Positions 1 to 13,800 of a stretch of DNA of 64,000 nt are shown here, one piece after another (the first letter of the stretch is position 1; every line of letters begins with the position of its first letter). Made by a program: the position numbers and the translations under genes. The notes beneath the pieces are model-generated. The model did not search any database, had not been told where the DNA came from, and saw only the letters and a program-made list of their open reading frames with translations. This DNA is from Ascaris suum (Eukaryota > Nematoda > Chromadorea > Rhabditida > Ascarididae): the NCBI GenBank assembly GCA_013433145.1, contig CM024184.1, positions 4,464,137 to 4,528,136 of the forward strand, written 5' to 3'.

Positions 1-212
1 GGATCCCTCAGAAATGAATTCCTCCATCGTTTATATTTCTTTCTAAATTTTACCCACTCTATGCACGCTGTTCTTCTGCTTTTCAAATACATATCCATAC
101 TGGAATTGTGTGGGTGATGCCATTTAGGGGTACATAAATGGTGAATTAAGGCATGTGTTGTGGAATTGATTCCATCCTATTTGCATTAAAAATATCAGTG
201 AAATATTTTCAG

Positions 213-251
213 TTGATATTTGATAGAGTGTTTTTTTTTCGATTATAAACG
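213..251 (+). promoter_or_regulatory. Putative trans-splice or 5' splice acceptor and 5' UTR of the RS gene
   Basis: A canonical nematode acceptor (ATATTTTCAG, ending at 212) lies 39 bases before the ATG at 252. An in-frame TAA just before the ATG supports 252 as the true start. In nematodes such an acceptor ahead of a first coding exon is often an SL1 trans-splice site. An ordinary upstream non-coding exon is equally possible. Confidence 0.4.
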
Positions 252-3089
252 ATGTCGCAGATATATAATTTTATAGGAAAGGCGGTGTATGCGGGTGTTG
301 ATGGATCAAAAATTCAGCGTACAACTGGGCAACGATTATGTAGTTTGTTCCCAATAGACGATGGTATCGACCTGAGTACATTGAGAGCTAAAAAGGGCAG
401 GAAGAAAGGCCGTAAAAGGTGTTCATCGAAGAGGAGAGGAAAATCTGCATTGCCATCGCTTCTTGATAAACCGATCAGTTACAGTCAGTTTGAACGAGCA
501 AGAAGGTAACTACTGCCTTTGAACAGCTTCCCTTTCACTCTCAGTCAGGTGGAATAGAATAGTCCCAGTGGTTTATTTCAATTTACTTCAAGTTATTTTA
601 ATGAAATAAAATAAATTAGAATAGCGGAGCAATTTGGGTGGAGTGGTTCCAGTCTCTGGAGGCAGATTACTTATACCTGTAAGTGATGTATGTTTTACAG
701 GTGGAGTACTGAAGGTCTTGTTATCAAACCTATCGCTTTTTGGGTCGGCTGTGTTGCTTTCCTTTGAGACAGTTCATCTTGTTAAGTACGATCACTCTTT
801 CGTATGAAATAGTCAGCTAGAAATTTGTTGGTTACTCGCATTGTAGTTGGAGGTGATTTAATGCCGTTAAGATGGGAACAAGCTTTAGCCAGCGTGATGC
901 AAAAAATATGCGTAGGACATTTGGCACTAAATTCCGTTGTGGGCATATTTGTTTGTGTGATTGATGGCCCGTTGATTGATGTTTGATTAGAGTTTTATAG
1001 CGGACATAGAACGTTGATGTTTGTATAAAGAAATCTGATCACTTTTGTGGATCTGTCCTTCGAAGGATGGCAAAATGCGGCTTCGAGTTGCTATCGGTGG
1101 TCTCGGGTTGCTGTGGTTTCAGGATTAGGTTCAGTTTTCATTGTAAAATGGGCTACAATATTCCGATGCATGAATGAGAACACGAACAGATCGTAAAAAC
1201 TTAGTGATTTACCTCACAATATTTCTTTAATTGCTTTATAGGATCAAAATATCCCCACATATTTCGATGCCCTAAACGTATACCTAAAACCAGCACGGGG
1301 GATAGAAATTTGCAGTGCGCCTTGGGAAGAGGATTAGCTCAGAGAGAGGACGTTTCAGTCCTTCAGCTATTCACCCGAACGAAAACCTTATCTTCTTATC
1401 TCCGCGTCACAGGATCCATATTTTGGATGTTGTACTCTAACAATATTTTAAAGGAATTTGACTGCGAGGGAGAGATGGGAGAGTGACGCACTCAGCTTTA
1501 TTTATTCTTCAACGTTCGTTTATAAAGGGCATCCTCGACATAAAATGACCTTCGAGGATATGGTACGTTTTGCGTTGCATTTCCGTCTCTTGTTGATAGG
1601 TGCCGTTGTTCTATCAGGGAAATCGGTGGATTTTTCAGTTTTATTATTTACGTAATGACGCTTGAACTTCATAGCTTAGTTCCACCAGACGGAACTTTCC
1701 CCTACCTTCCCATCCCTTTTTCCTTCCTCTTTCGTCTGCAGGATGGTGGCATATTTGGAATTTTGGCTGTTCATCCCTTTGTTCCAAGTAAAACATTGCA
1801 TGAAATCAGATTGTTTTGTTTCTTATGTTCGGAGAGTTCGTATGCGAATCGAAGCGTTTTAAGGCAAGATAGATCTGCATTGATGATTACATTATTGTTT
1901 TCGATGTCACCTTACTGCAGCCTCTTTAATACTGCAGGTAGAAGGGAGTAGAGAGGCGAGCCATAAATTTTATGTGCAGCCGGATTGTTATATGAAGAGA
2001 AGTAGTATGAGCTTCATGTTGTCAGCATGTTTTCAATCTTTTGCATCTGCGAGGCGTATACAGCGCCTTCAGACAAAATGGGGCTTGTCTTGTTTTGGGC
2101 ATGATATTTTGATCTTCAATATACTTGCAGGAAAATTTTCGTTCTCCTGGGATTTCTGGAATTCCTTTTACTCGAAGAGAGCAGCTTCCGTTTAGGAGTA
2201 CATCCATAGATGAAACTTATTTGCGCTTTATTTTTTTCTATTGCTTTTCGTTTTTATTTTGTCCAGGTGCTGTTTTAACACGACAATAAGAGGTTCGTTT
2301 AAGCTCCGACAACAGCTCTATCGACCGATGCCGTTGATGGATCTACCGTTACATTGTCCTTTGCCCTCGAGGCATCACTCACATTCTCGGAAGGAACGTG
2401 AACGTGATCGTGAGCGTGAGCGTGAACATGATCGTGAACGTGAGCGTATGCATCGCAGTCCACCACCACGTCATCGTTCACCTGTGCATAATGCACATTC
2501 GCATAGGTTACTTCGTTCACCTGTTCAAGAAATCATCTGTCAAAGAAATTCCATAAAATAATTTAGACGAGCAAAATAAGCTAGAAGTTCCAGTCTGTGG
2601 TTTCACTACAGTTGTTTTTTTTTCAGCTTCTAGAAGGAAACACTCCGTTAAGTTTCCCTCTGAGGTCATTTCATGGACTTGTATTTGCCAGTAGCGTGGA
2701 GTATAGTTCTGATTAAATATAAGTATACAGTCATCGCTTGCAGGATCTTATTCAACGTGCGATGTTTTAAGTTGAATTCAGGTGGCCATAATTGTTATCG
2801 CATTTTCATTTCCATTCTAAGCAGTCATTTTTTATATTTGAGATTGGATTTCAGACGCAGTAGCAGCAGAAGATCATCGCGCACAAGAGGAAGTTCCCAA
2901 GAACGGAGGGTTGCCAAAAGAAAACGTCATGCAGAACGAACACCACCTAGGAGAAAGGATTCCTCGAGAAGGAATGCTAATGGAAGGGCTCATGTGAGGT
3001 CGAGCTCAAGTTCAGACTTGAGGGAGAAGAAAAGATATCGGTGTAGCAAGCACGGCAGTGAGGAGCGGAGCACAAAACATCGGAAGTAA
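252..3089 (+). CDS. RS-domain (Arg/Ser, Arg/Glu-rich) protein, three exons, ~242 aa
   Basis: Model: exons 252-505, 2267-2506 and 2855-3089. Donors are AG|GTAACT and AG|GTTACT; acceptors are TTGTCCAG and GGATTTCAG. All junctions are phase 2 and the sum is exactly 243 codons. The N-terminus is unfamiliar and carries a Lys/Arg cluster at residues 45-64. Residues 120-145 are a run of RE/RD dipeptides with His and Ser, and 148-157 contain SPPPRHRSP. The last exon is RS-rich (RRSSSRRSSRTRGSS) and ends in KHRK. Alternating RS/RE/RD tracts are typical of nuclear splicing-related proteins, so a role in nuclear RNA processing is inferred. No RRM, cyclin or kinase domain is visible. The link from exon 1 to exon 2 across 1.76 kb rests on phase only; exon 1 could instead splice elsewhere, and the RS exons could start at an internal Met (2328). 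Confidence 0.6.
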
Positions 3090-3380
3090 TAATCCTTATT
3101 GCGCTGTTGTGATATTGGGAGGAGGTATGTATCATTTCTACGTTAGCCAAAGTTAGGAAGCAGTTGAATGGCATCCTTGGCATCGGTTTATGCTTTTCGT
3201 CGAGAGTGTTGGCACGAGTACGCACACATGAAGCCTACAAATAGGCGACGCGTGGTGATTGAACTTATGTTCACCGGTATGTCCAAATTTTATAAGATAG
3301 GAGGGCGACCACGCAGTATGTTTTTAAAATTATACGGAAAAAATGATTTGTATATAAGATTCGGATTTCCATGTCATCGC

Positions 3381-3386
3381 AATAAA
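3381..3386 (+). terminator. AATAAA poly(A) signal of the RS gene
   Basis: A canonical AATAAA lies about 290 bases after the RS gene stop codon, on the same strand and without an intervening supported exon. It is the best candidate 3' end signal for that gene. Confidence 0.45.
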
Positions 3387-3738
3387 GTTGACCTTTTAAA
3401 GAGGTAGTCCTCAAACTCATTTTGATGTTTCTTTTCTGAGGGATCATTTGATCATTTTGGCATCGCATCGACGGACGGCGCGTTTAACCGTCTGGAGTGT
3501 GGTACTGTAAACGAGTTCGATCAACTCGTGAATTTTTGCTGTACATATTTGTAAGTTATAATTTTATTCAACAATGCAAGTGCAATGCGCTCAAATCTAC
3601 AACGAAGCTTAAGAAAGTGTTTTAACTCCATGTTTTCCAACATTCAACCCTACTAAGGTAGTGGTAATACAGTGGAATATTGGTATAATTGGTTTATATA
3701 TTGGTCGGTTTTGCCCCATTTCGCCCTCTCTCTTCTAG

Positions 3739-3996
3739 TCTCCGGAGTTCCTATATTTGGTTTCCGGAAGTGGAAGAAGATTAGCGGGTTACAGTCAAAT
3801 CTTCAAAAGGTTATATCTTGCTACTGGAGCGTCATGTAGCGAGAAGAAACCCATTTTAAACTTGTCGGCTAGAGCTGCGATCTACCAACCCTATTCATAT
3901 CCCAGAAGCACCAAAAAATTTCGTCTCGTTAATTTAGAACGTCTCAATGAAACCTATCCCTACTCAGCGTCTTTTTTTTTAATTGGGGACATGTAA
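3739..3996 (+). other. Exon-like open frame, unknown
   Basis: A strong pyrimidine-rich acceptor (CCCTCTCTCTTCTAG) ends at 3738. It is followed in phase 0 by 85 open codons with mixed, protein-like composition, including a segment reading LNLSARAAIYQPYSYPRSTK, before a TAA. No start codon, donor or partner exon was found and the product is not recognised. It could be a terminal exon of a plus-strand transcript or a decayed element. Confidence 0.22.
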
Positions 3997-5530
3997 GCAT
4001 CTGTTGGTTTGATTGCCTTTCAGCACATGGGAGGGAGGGATCGGGAGCAGCTGAGAGCTGTTTGATGGCTTTAACTAGATGCAAGCCTATGCGCAAAATG
4101 CTTTTTTTCGTCCTTCCCTTGACACGATTTTCTTCAATAGCTGAAGTGTTACTGCAGATATGTGGTCGCATGTCACTTCCGCTCACTTACAGAAACGGAA
4201 GGGAGAGAAGGGATCGTCCCCTGAACTGAATTTATTCCTTATTAACACTTGAAGATCTCTCAAGTGTTGGCCGTGTTCGTACGCTATTTTCCTTTCTCAC
4301 TCGGGTGGGGGGGGGGGGGGAATGGGGAGGGAAAGCTGGAGAAGAAATTTCAGACTTGCAGGGCAATTGACCATTTCAGGGGGAGAGGGAGGGGGAGCAT
4401 TATCTTGCTAGTACCGCTTGCATTGAGTGCGTTGTTTGCATGGTTTCTTCATTTATGTTGACATCCTAGGTGTTTATTCGGTTTCAAATGTTTTCCTTAT
4501 ATTAGCATGTATGCCTTGTGCTTCATTAGTGCAGTCGCCTTGATATTCATCGATTTATAAGTGATGATCGGATTATATCCACTAATTTTTGTGTATCTGT
4601 TATTATCATTTTTATCATCTTTGATGAATTTGCACAGTTTTTCCATTATTTCCATTTTTTTTTTCGTTGATCGATAAAAAGAAATGGCGGTGACATTAAT
4701 CCTCTGCCTTCAGAAATATTGACACATTTGTTTTATGTACAATTTTTCATTGAAACGTTTGGATGGTTTTGTTCGTTCTCATTTGTCTGTTTGTTTGTTA
4801 AAGGAATTTCTTTGCCGTTATCACTGAGAAAAGCCCTGTGGCCTGTGGCGATCTTTCCTTTCTGCCGCGATTTAACCCTTCTGCTCCTCATCCATGACTT
4901 TTGAGCTATATCAGTCCTTATTTCCCTAGTTGGGTTCGCTGATGATTTTGTCACGTTGACTGATTCATTGAATAAATTTTGATGAAAGTGATAACAAGTT
5001 GGGATGGACGAGGAGGGATGGGCGGGGGAAGGAAGAAAGAAGGGGCAAAGAGAGGCATGCGGGATCTTCCATTCGTTGCCTTTTACAGATATCTTCGAAT
5101 GGAGCATCGTTTGATTGAGTATCCAGGTTCTCTTCCCTCCTATGAATCAATTTTGGTGGAATAGTTACACTTTAATAGGGAAAGGAACTGTAAAGCTTGG
5201 AAGGCCTATGATTGTACATCCGAGTTGCAGGAAGTTTCGAGGTTGAAAAAATAAAAGGAAATGATTTTTCTTCGAAATCGGAGAGGTGGTTTTTAGCTTA
5301 GATAATATTCAAATGTGGTCGTTTTTGACATTGAGGTGGATAGATCATTGACCAAAAATATGCATGATTTTCAATATTCACTTAGCGTCGATTTATATTC
5401 TGCTTCATTGATGTGCCTTTTTGGAGAGGTCGGTTGCCTGCTGTGGAAAAGCTCATCGCATAGAGGTTATTTCTTTTCTTCACGCTTATACAGAAGTCTT
5501 CGTTGTTTTTGTGCACTGTTAATCTGCTGA

Positions 5531-5783
5531 TTTATGCTCACGGAAGTGATCGCTCTATTTGTTTATTATCGGCGTGTGCTCGCCGAAGTGCTTGGTCATT
5601 CTATTCATTTATTCATCGATATGTTCTCGCGGAGATGGTCACACTCTGTGTTTATTGTCGGTATCTGCTTGCCCCATTTCACATCGAAGTGGTCATTCTG
5701 TTCCTTTATTCATCTGTCTTCACGGAAGTGGTCACTCACTCTCTGTTCTGTTGTCGGTGTTTGCTTGCCCCCATTTCGTATCG
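5531..5783. repeat. Degenerate tandem repeat, period ~90 bp, about 3 copies
   Basis: The motif GGAAGTG(A/G)TC...TTATTGTCGG...GCTTGCCCC recurs with GGAAG/GGAGA anchors at 5542, 5631 and 5724, giving spacings of 89 and 93. Each unit also contains an internal half-copy beginning (C)GAAGTG. Because the period is near a multiple of three, three overlapping open frames appear across it; these are by-products. Confidence 0.6.
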
Positions 5784-7044
5784 AGTATTTCAAAAATGAT
5801 AATGTCAGGGCATTGAGCAGTCGAGTACTTGGTTGGGAGATCTCTTGCCGATGTTAGAAATTCTTTCACTAAACAACGAGTTGAACACAACATGCGGTTC
5901 CGTCTTCGTCGTGTTTTCGATCACTAATAGTTTGGACATAAACACGTTTTGTGGATGTCACAGACGTGTCCCGTTTTTCTTCTGTCGATGAAATAAGTGA
6001 TTGTCAGCTATGCGATTTCCGAACACCACCTCATCCCTTGAATTTCATTTAAGGGTCAAATGGGATACCGAAAACGGCCGGGAGGTCTTTTCTTTTCATT
6101 TCCACCGTCTGAAATATCAAAGCGCTCCACTATTTGAGTCAATATATAAAACGGTGTTTATTGTCTGCTCGTCATCTGCTCTTTTTCTCGTTGTTTTTCA
6201 CTTAAATGGCGGAGAGTGGCACCCACTGCACTCTCATTACCGACGTTTGCAGCGATGCGGTAGTGGGCATTGTTTTGTACGGTTGCATGGGGCGCGGGTT
6301 TATGCTGCATAGGTTTCAGTTTTCAGGCCAAGAGAGAGGGGAGGAGGTATAACCTCCAAGTGCTTATGGGTTTATCTCCTACTTCAGATTTGAGGTCTTT
6401 GAAAGTCGCGACTCGTATAAAATGATTTTGGGGATGGGGGAGGGGTTGAAGGAGGTCAATTATTGTTGTTGTAATCGTTTGTGGGCGCATTGTGATAAAG
6501 ACGGCAACAGAAAAAAAGAAGCAGAATATTGCTTTTGTTTGGTCTCAAATGAAACGAACAAGCAAGCTATTCAATGAATTTTTTTTAAAATTATAAGTCA
6601 ACGAATGAGAGTGGATGGTACTTGAGCATATCTGTATAAGAAGGAAAAAAAGGGGAGACGAGCGCTAAAGCTTACATTAGAGATAGTTGGCTGGTAAAAG
6701 AGTATGCTGTAAGTCTACCACCGGTGTTTCTTTTTGCATTTTTATTGTTTATTCTCTGGCATTTTATCGTGACATCCATGATTCTTAGTTTTTATATATT
6801 TCATGTCTATACGTTATTTCGTACTTTCCTCATAAATTATATTTAGCTGGAAGTTATATAAATCATCTGAAGCGTCAAACTGATCTTCTAATTATTTGTA
6901 GCTGACTGTATTTAAAGGAGAACATCAATGCTGCATCCACAGTAAAATTATTATGTGTTATTCACTGCACTGTGATAATAGTGTAGTAATAAATGGGTCA
7001 GTCATTCCATCCACGGATGTATCAATATGCATAACAATGGTAAA

Positions 7045-7109
7045 GGATACATATAGGTGAACTGCAGTATATTTGTGGTTCTCTGCCTTATATTCACCTA
7101 CATGTATCC
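7045..7109. repeat. Imperfect inverted repeat (hairpin), 17-bp arms
   Basis: GGATACATATAGGTGAA at 7045-7061 pairs with TTCACCTACATGTATCC at 7093-7109, with one mismatch in 17 and a 31-base loop. It lies in a spacer with no gene. Confidence 0.6.
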
Positions 7110-8696
7110 ACATCTGAGATCGGCAATAGCTTTAAGGTCGGAATTTCTCAGGCCAGGGCAGACGCAGGAACCTATGGTACCGGCGATATGCTGCTGAAGT
7201 GATGGGTTCTATATCCGGGGGTCTTAGTTGGAGCGCACGGCTAACTTTTCGCGTAAACACCTTAGGAAATCCTTTGCCAAAGTGTTCGTTATATAGGGAA
7301 CGAAATTGATACTGTGAAAATGCAACTAGAATATGTCATAGTCCTTTGAAGGAGCTTCCGCACAGTGGGGGCTAAAACCCAGCTGGCATACTACCTCAGT
7401 GTCGAGATCGTGGCACCACCTTCAGCAACTGCGTTATTTTTCCATATTATTGAATAGACGCCTAATGCCAGAAGCACACGCGCTCATGTGCAACACATCG
7501 TGTTTTCGTCGTGAAGTGCAAACATTCGCGTGAAATCGACGTATTTTTCAGCTCAAGTCCGAAGTTGCTATCTAATTGACCAATAAGTGACCAATCAGCG
7601 GTCCTACTCGAACGTGTCTGTTGAACACTGTAATCAACACAAGTGACAATATTTATTATGCTGTTAAAAAAAACGGACAATACACTTCGGAAGAGTGACC
7701 GGTGATGACCAATAGGAGCGATAACTATAATAGTAATTTTATGGAGCATTTGTATATCACTAAGACCAACCGACCGTCGATTTATTTGAAGTTCTATTTA
7801 TAGAGGAATTTATATTCTAGGCATAATCACTCGTTGATAACAGCGCATTACAGATAATAAGGATCAAATTGCAAAACGAATGATTCCACGAATGATTCAA
7901 ACACTTGCAGGCAATCAATGAAAATAATTTTAGTACTTAACGAGTCGAAATTTCGGATTTCGAATTTAATCGATTTACAATTATCCTCAATGGATGAATT
8001 TTGTAAGTTCATATAATTTTTAATTTAGGAACGGATATATTTTACGAAAATATTATTGAAATTTCCTCATTATTAAAAAAAAAACTTTTTGTATGCAAAT
8101 TTTAAAAGATCTACTGCTGTAGGCACAATAATGATAAATCATAAATACAACGATAGTTTATCACATTTATAATGAAATATCCGACTTTTGAATGGAGCAT
8201 TCAAATGCATAAAACATGAGGCAACGAATTCAATCCGATAAATTTGTAACTTCAAGGCAACGAATACAATGAATAAAATCACCGAATTTAAAATCACTTC
8301 AAACATTGTCAACAAATATGCAAATTATCTGCTTATTTAGACAAAAGACCACCACTCTACAAGATCCGAGATCGGTATGTCACTTCACTTGCATGTTATT
8401 CAGTGGAATAGGACTTCGGGTAGTAATCGTTTGGATAAAACCTTCATTATCCTCAGCTAAATGGATTGCGGAGGAAGAAAATGTAGACACAACAGTTATA
8501 CCACGCTGCATAATTTGATACCCTTCGATTACATTGGACAATGCCACTATTCCGCAACAATTGACATGAGCAGGAAATCTGTGAATTCGATCACTTCCAC
8601 GTATCTGCCTCTTGCATTTGTCAAAGATTGGCTTTGAATTACTGTTTGCTGTCTCAGACCATGCGGTGTATTGTAGGATTACTTTGGTACTAGGCT

Positions 8697-8830
<134 letters not shown>

Positions 8831-10770
8831 AACGACTACTTCATAATAATAGGTGTATTTGAACATGGAAAAATCTCTCGATTCCGGAACGAAACTTATA
8901 AGCAGTAAAACAACGAATTCACCCTCCTTTCCCTCCTCTATTCGACTATTTTCCCCCTCAACGAGGATGAAAGGTGGAAGAGTTCAACGTTCTAGAATGG
9001 ACGTCGCAATGCACAAAACTGAAACCTGTAAGGAGCTAACCGATAGATGAGATGGAAGCAACAAGCGCTCTTTGAATTTGTGTTGAGAACAAAAAAAAAA
9101 ACATTCAGCGGTGCACCTGTAATATCCCGTAATGGCTTAGAGTAAAGAAAGCGACGATGGTGATAACGAGACAATGCTGTATGAGCAATACTGAGAATGA
9201 CATGTAAAAGAGGGGATGGAAGGTGGAAGGGAGGGGAGGGGGGGGAGAGGAAGAGGATAGGAGGGGAAGAGGCAAACAGGAACGGTGAAAGTAAAAAGTA
9301 ATTCACCACATCAAAATCACATCCGGTACTTAGCTGTTTCAAACACCATGAATACTACCAAATCCCATTAAAATATATCATTACTGATAAACGTAAAAGA
9401 TAGTGATAAAGGTATGAATTATGTTATATTTTACAGATAGCATCTATATATTTGCAAAAGCGAAAAAGATATGGAGGAAGACAACAATAACAGCACGAAT
9501 GAGGAAGCGAAGGCAAAAAAAAACAAACCGACAGAAACGGAATGCCACTAATAAAAGTGAGGTGAACAAAGAAAAAAAGCGATGAAAACACTTTCACAAC
9601 CATAATTTAAAGAGAATATAAGATTATGAGCGTATACTTCTTTCCCCTCTGGCTGACTGCTTCTTCAGAGCTTTCTTCAGCCCCCTCCCCTCATCCCATT
9701 CATCAATACCATCCAAAAACGCAATGTAAAAAGAAAGAGGGATTCGATTCACTGCCCGATCATTCGCCACGCGACACTCATATACCCGTCGCGGTTACGA
9801 TTCCCTCTATACAGCAGACATCACCCTCAATCCCCATAGACTAGCTTTTCAATTTTTCTTAGGCACGATCGAAGATTTCGTTGATTCATGTAAATCACGT
9901 CTCCTAATCTAAAAATATGTTGAAAAGCACTTAGGAGAAATAAATTCCAGTGAATTCATTATCATTCAGAAAACCATGAACTATCATCTTGAGAATTCAG
10001 AAACCTCTCAATGATTATCCGGGAATTTTTAGGAATTCACGGATTTTTTTTTCAATTTATTTTAAAGATATTTAGTGATAAGAGATGAATCACAATATTT
10101 CAACGAAATGAACTTATCACAGATTACTTTCAATAAAAATTCTGCTCCACAAAAAACGAAGAAAACAATAGCACAACAATTGGAAGAAACTGATTACAGG
10201 AAGCATCTGTATGCACGCTTAAAAAACTGAGAATAACAAAGAAAGAAATTAATAACATATAATCGATTCAATATTTTCTTTCCATTTTCTATATTTTTCA
10301 AATCCCCCCCCCCCCCCCCAAAAAAAAGGAAGCAATTCTACTGGAGGAATTTTAGAACGCGAACTATACGTTACAATATAACAAACAGTGCGATCAATCA
10401 ATTAACAAACAAGCATTACACATATATTTCGTTAGTTTATCACATATTCCGAATAAATTTACCACATAAAACTGAATACCTTCGTTAAACGAAATCTGAA
10501 GCCCGAAATTCTCGAAAACGATTTCATTCTAAACCAAATTCCATTTTTTTTTTTTGGAACATCCCTCGGTTGTGACCGAGGATCTGGAAATGAATTCTAT
10601 AAACTCATTGAGTTTCGTGAAAATTTTTCCAACTTTTCTCAGCATGGTAATGTTCAAGCAAACCTTTCATATGGCAAATGCGATAGAAAGATTTAACTGT
10701 TTTCTTTTAAATTAATATCATTGGATGCCGAGTACGTCATCTCCCTTCCCCGTTTCTCTCTTTGCCACCT

Positions 10771-10791
10771 CCCCCCCCCCCCCCCCCCCCC
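10771..10791. repeat. Poly-C run (21 C) beside a pyrimidine-rich tract
   Basis: Twenty-one consecutive C on the plus strand (G on minus), about 100 bases downstream of the GILT stop in its transcript sense. It is one of several long G/C homopolymers in an otherwise AT-rich window. Confidence 0.9.
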
Positions 10792-10891
10792 TTCCGCTCT
10801 CATCCACACAACTTACAAACTTGCTCCCTCATTGATCCTCATCAACTTCTTCTAGTTGACTCGTTAATCGCTCGTTAATCGAAAATACTCT

Positions 10892-13800
10892 TTAAAGACA
10901 TTGTGGTGGTGGCGGAATGAGCCTATTGCACAAATTCTCTGTGAGATCATACATCGCATCCACAGATCGAACACCATCCAATGTGATCCAAGGCACGAAT
11001 GTCAACGGTGGCTGCAATTGCATTGTCACTTGGCCAGCTCTAGCCAACAGCCGTCGTCCTTCAATACCTGATGCACAATCAAGCAACCTGTAAAAATAAT
11101 AACTAATAACACTTCATAATAATAATAATGAATAATATTAATATATAGTATGATCAGGATAACCTCTTAACAGCCAAACAACTATAACTACAAAAGTTGT
11201 ATGAAGAAACAATTATAGAAAATATCGATTGCAAAAAAAGGTGGGGGAGAGTCTAAGCACCACGTTCAATCACACATATAAGCTCACCAACCAGTGGCCT
11301 ACTAAAAATGATGATGGAAGGGAGGGAGGGTGGGGGGGGGGGGGGGGAAGGAGGATGGGAATGGAATGCTATCATATCATCAACTTCATTTTAGTGCATT
11401 TTTCTGTCGCCTTAATGTTTTGCGTTGTATGTTCAACTTATTTTCTTTTGAAATCGTTCTTTTACTAGCATTTGCTACTCAATCCTATTCGGCAATATTC
11501 GCTATAAATAAGCGGAGAGCTCCCAGACGTGCTTATTCAATCACCTCCTAATCAGCTGCTTTTATAAATTACCATCAAAAAGCAAAAAATGCAGAACTAC
11601 GCTCCCGAGTTTTAATCGATCCGGCCCCCTCCCCCCTCCCCCACTTTTCAGATCTATAAAACATTCCTTTTTCTATGACTGCGAAAATGAAAATCCACTC
11701 GACCAGAAATATACGCAAATTTTTGTAGCATCTTCAATTTCTCTAGTTTTGTGACGAAACGTCGAATCAATGTGAATCAGATATGAGAGATCTCACTATG
11801 GTGTGCATTATATTCGTCTAATTTCTCACCCCCCACTTAAACAGTTCTCCAGGATAAAATTTCGAAAGATAAAAAGACACACATGTACAGACGTGTGGAC
11901 ATGGCAGTGCATAATTTCCTCTAGGTTTACTTTCATTAAGCTCGTATCTGAGGAGATATTAATTCACCTGCTTACTGAGACCAATTGTTGTCCATCAAGA
12001 CATTGTCTTCTTGCATCCAACAGATCCGCCTTTCCTTGGATGCAATTGATGAGCGGCATATAATTTGATGGGTAACGAAGCTGATCAATTGCACAATTCA
12101 TCAGCTGGTTTAGTTCACATTCATTTGGACCATGTTGGCATTGACAACTGTAAATTAATGCCTCAATTCATCTCATAGCTCTTAATATTTCATAGGATTA
12201 TAATAAGACGCAGATGTTATACAGAAGAAAGGATTTTGTCCGTATTCCTGAATAATTCCCATTGGTGGGGAGGTATCCAGAGACTGACATCCCCGCTATG
12301 TTCATCCACTCTCATCGCCTCATTATATCAGTCGTCTTCAAATCGTAGATTGAAAAACTCAGCGTAAGGAACTCATCAGGACTGAAATACATCATAGCAA
12401 ATATAGTCAATATTGGCCAACTCATAGACCAAAAACAATTAAGAATTATTCAGTCTCGCAATGACGATTATTTCCTGGATGCACTACATATGCCCTTGGA
12501 AAATTAGCCCACTTAGACGAATCTTCCAAGCTGCCCGCCAAATAACTACACAAAACTGTAGAATGTATGCGCAATAATAAGTTTCACTGTTTGTTCTTTT
12601 CAAACATATTACAACGAATTCGCCTACTTGCCGTCTTTCCGTCATTTCAAGCAGTACGCTGTGGAGGGCAAGAGAACTTCGCAACTTGTGTCATACGGAC
12701 TTTTCTAATTTCACACAAAAAGTTCATATATTCACGTTCCTTTCGATCTCCTGTTTGTCAGCGTGACGGCGGCTCGTTCAATTTTCTATGCCCGATCGGT
12801 AATGAGCAAACAATTCTTGCAAGAAACCAACACGCTTGAAAATATAAACACCTGTCATAGTCGTTACTACAAACTAAAAAGAAACGTGAAGAGATGAATG
12901 TAAAACAGTAAAAGACTAGAAAAAGACAGCAAATCGCAACAACCGAAATCACAATAACCAACAATAATATGATACTACTACACTACATACAAAATAACAA
13001 TGAACTTTATTCCTATTTCAAAAAAATCATTCCGATCCCAAGTACAACGACTAGTTGGTAAAAAGTTTTCTAATCAAAACCACAAACAGAGATGAAAGAT
13101 AAAGGTAACGGTATGACTTTCTACTCGAACCACAGAAATTGCATAACTTTCTACCTGAATCACACAACAACATTCAAATTCACAGAAAACTTCTTACTCA
13201 CTGACTCTTCAACTGATGCTAATTATGCAATAAAAGCAATAATTCCTCCATATGAATAACACGAATTAATCGAGTTAATGCTAACTGTTATCCTAGCACA
13301 TCAATAAAAATCAACTAATCTCCCTTCCATTATTTCATCGTTCCTCGAGCAGTAAATTATTATCACTGCCGAACAAAGCTAAAAAACACAATGCTCAACG
13401 ATGAACAACTACGGAAAATATTCGTTTGTACAATTTCGCAGAAACTGCTACCCTTCATTGCGTTCCACTTTATTTATTTGATTGTAATGCTGGTATTCTT
13501 TCATTTTCAACTTGAAATATGAGTAAATAAATAAATAAATAAACAAATAAATAAATAAATAAACATATATATATTTAGTTACTTACATATTCGACTCGCA
13601 TTAATTTCTTCGAGAAATTTCTCTGCTTGCTTCACACTAGATATGAAAAAAACACTGCTCACTAGTAGCCTCTATCAGATATAATTACCCCCTCTTCCCA
13701 CCATAATGAAAAAAATGAACATTACAATATTAGGTGCACCGCATAATAATGGCGTATTTCTACTTCTTTGCCAAATTATAAGAAATGCTCAGTCAATGGA

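Noticed and set aside
2299..2520. Minus-strand frame rich in His/Val/Ala repeats
   Set aside because: Antisense shadow of the RE/RD-encoding exon of the RS gene.
3976..4170. Minus-strand Lys/Ser-rich frame
   Set aside because: It competes with a plus-strand frame on the other side, and neither has a start exon or homology.
7140..7410. Resemblance between this block, 14440-14540 and 28410-28530 (shared GGCACCAC and CTTCAG-type words)
   Set aside because: Matches are short and broken; not strong enough to claim a repeat family by eye.
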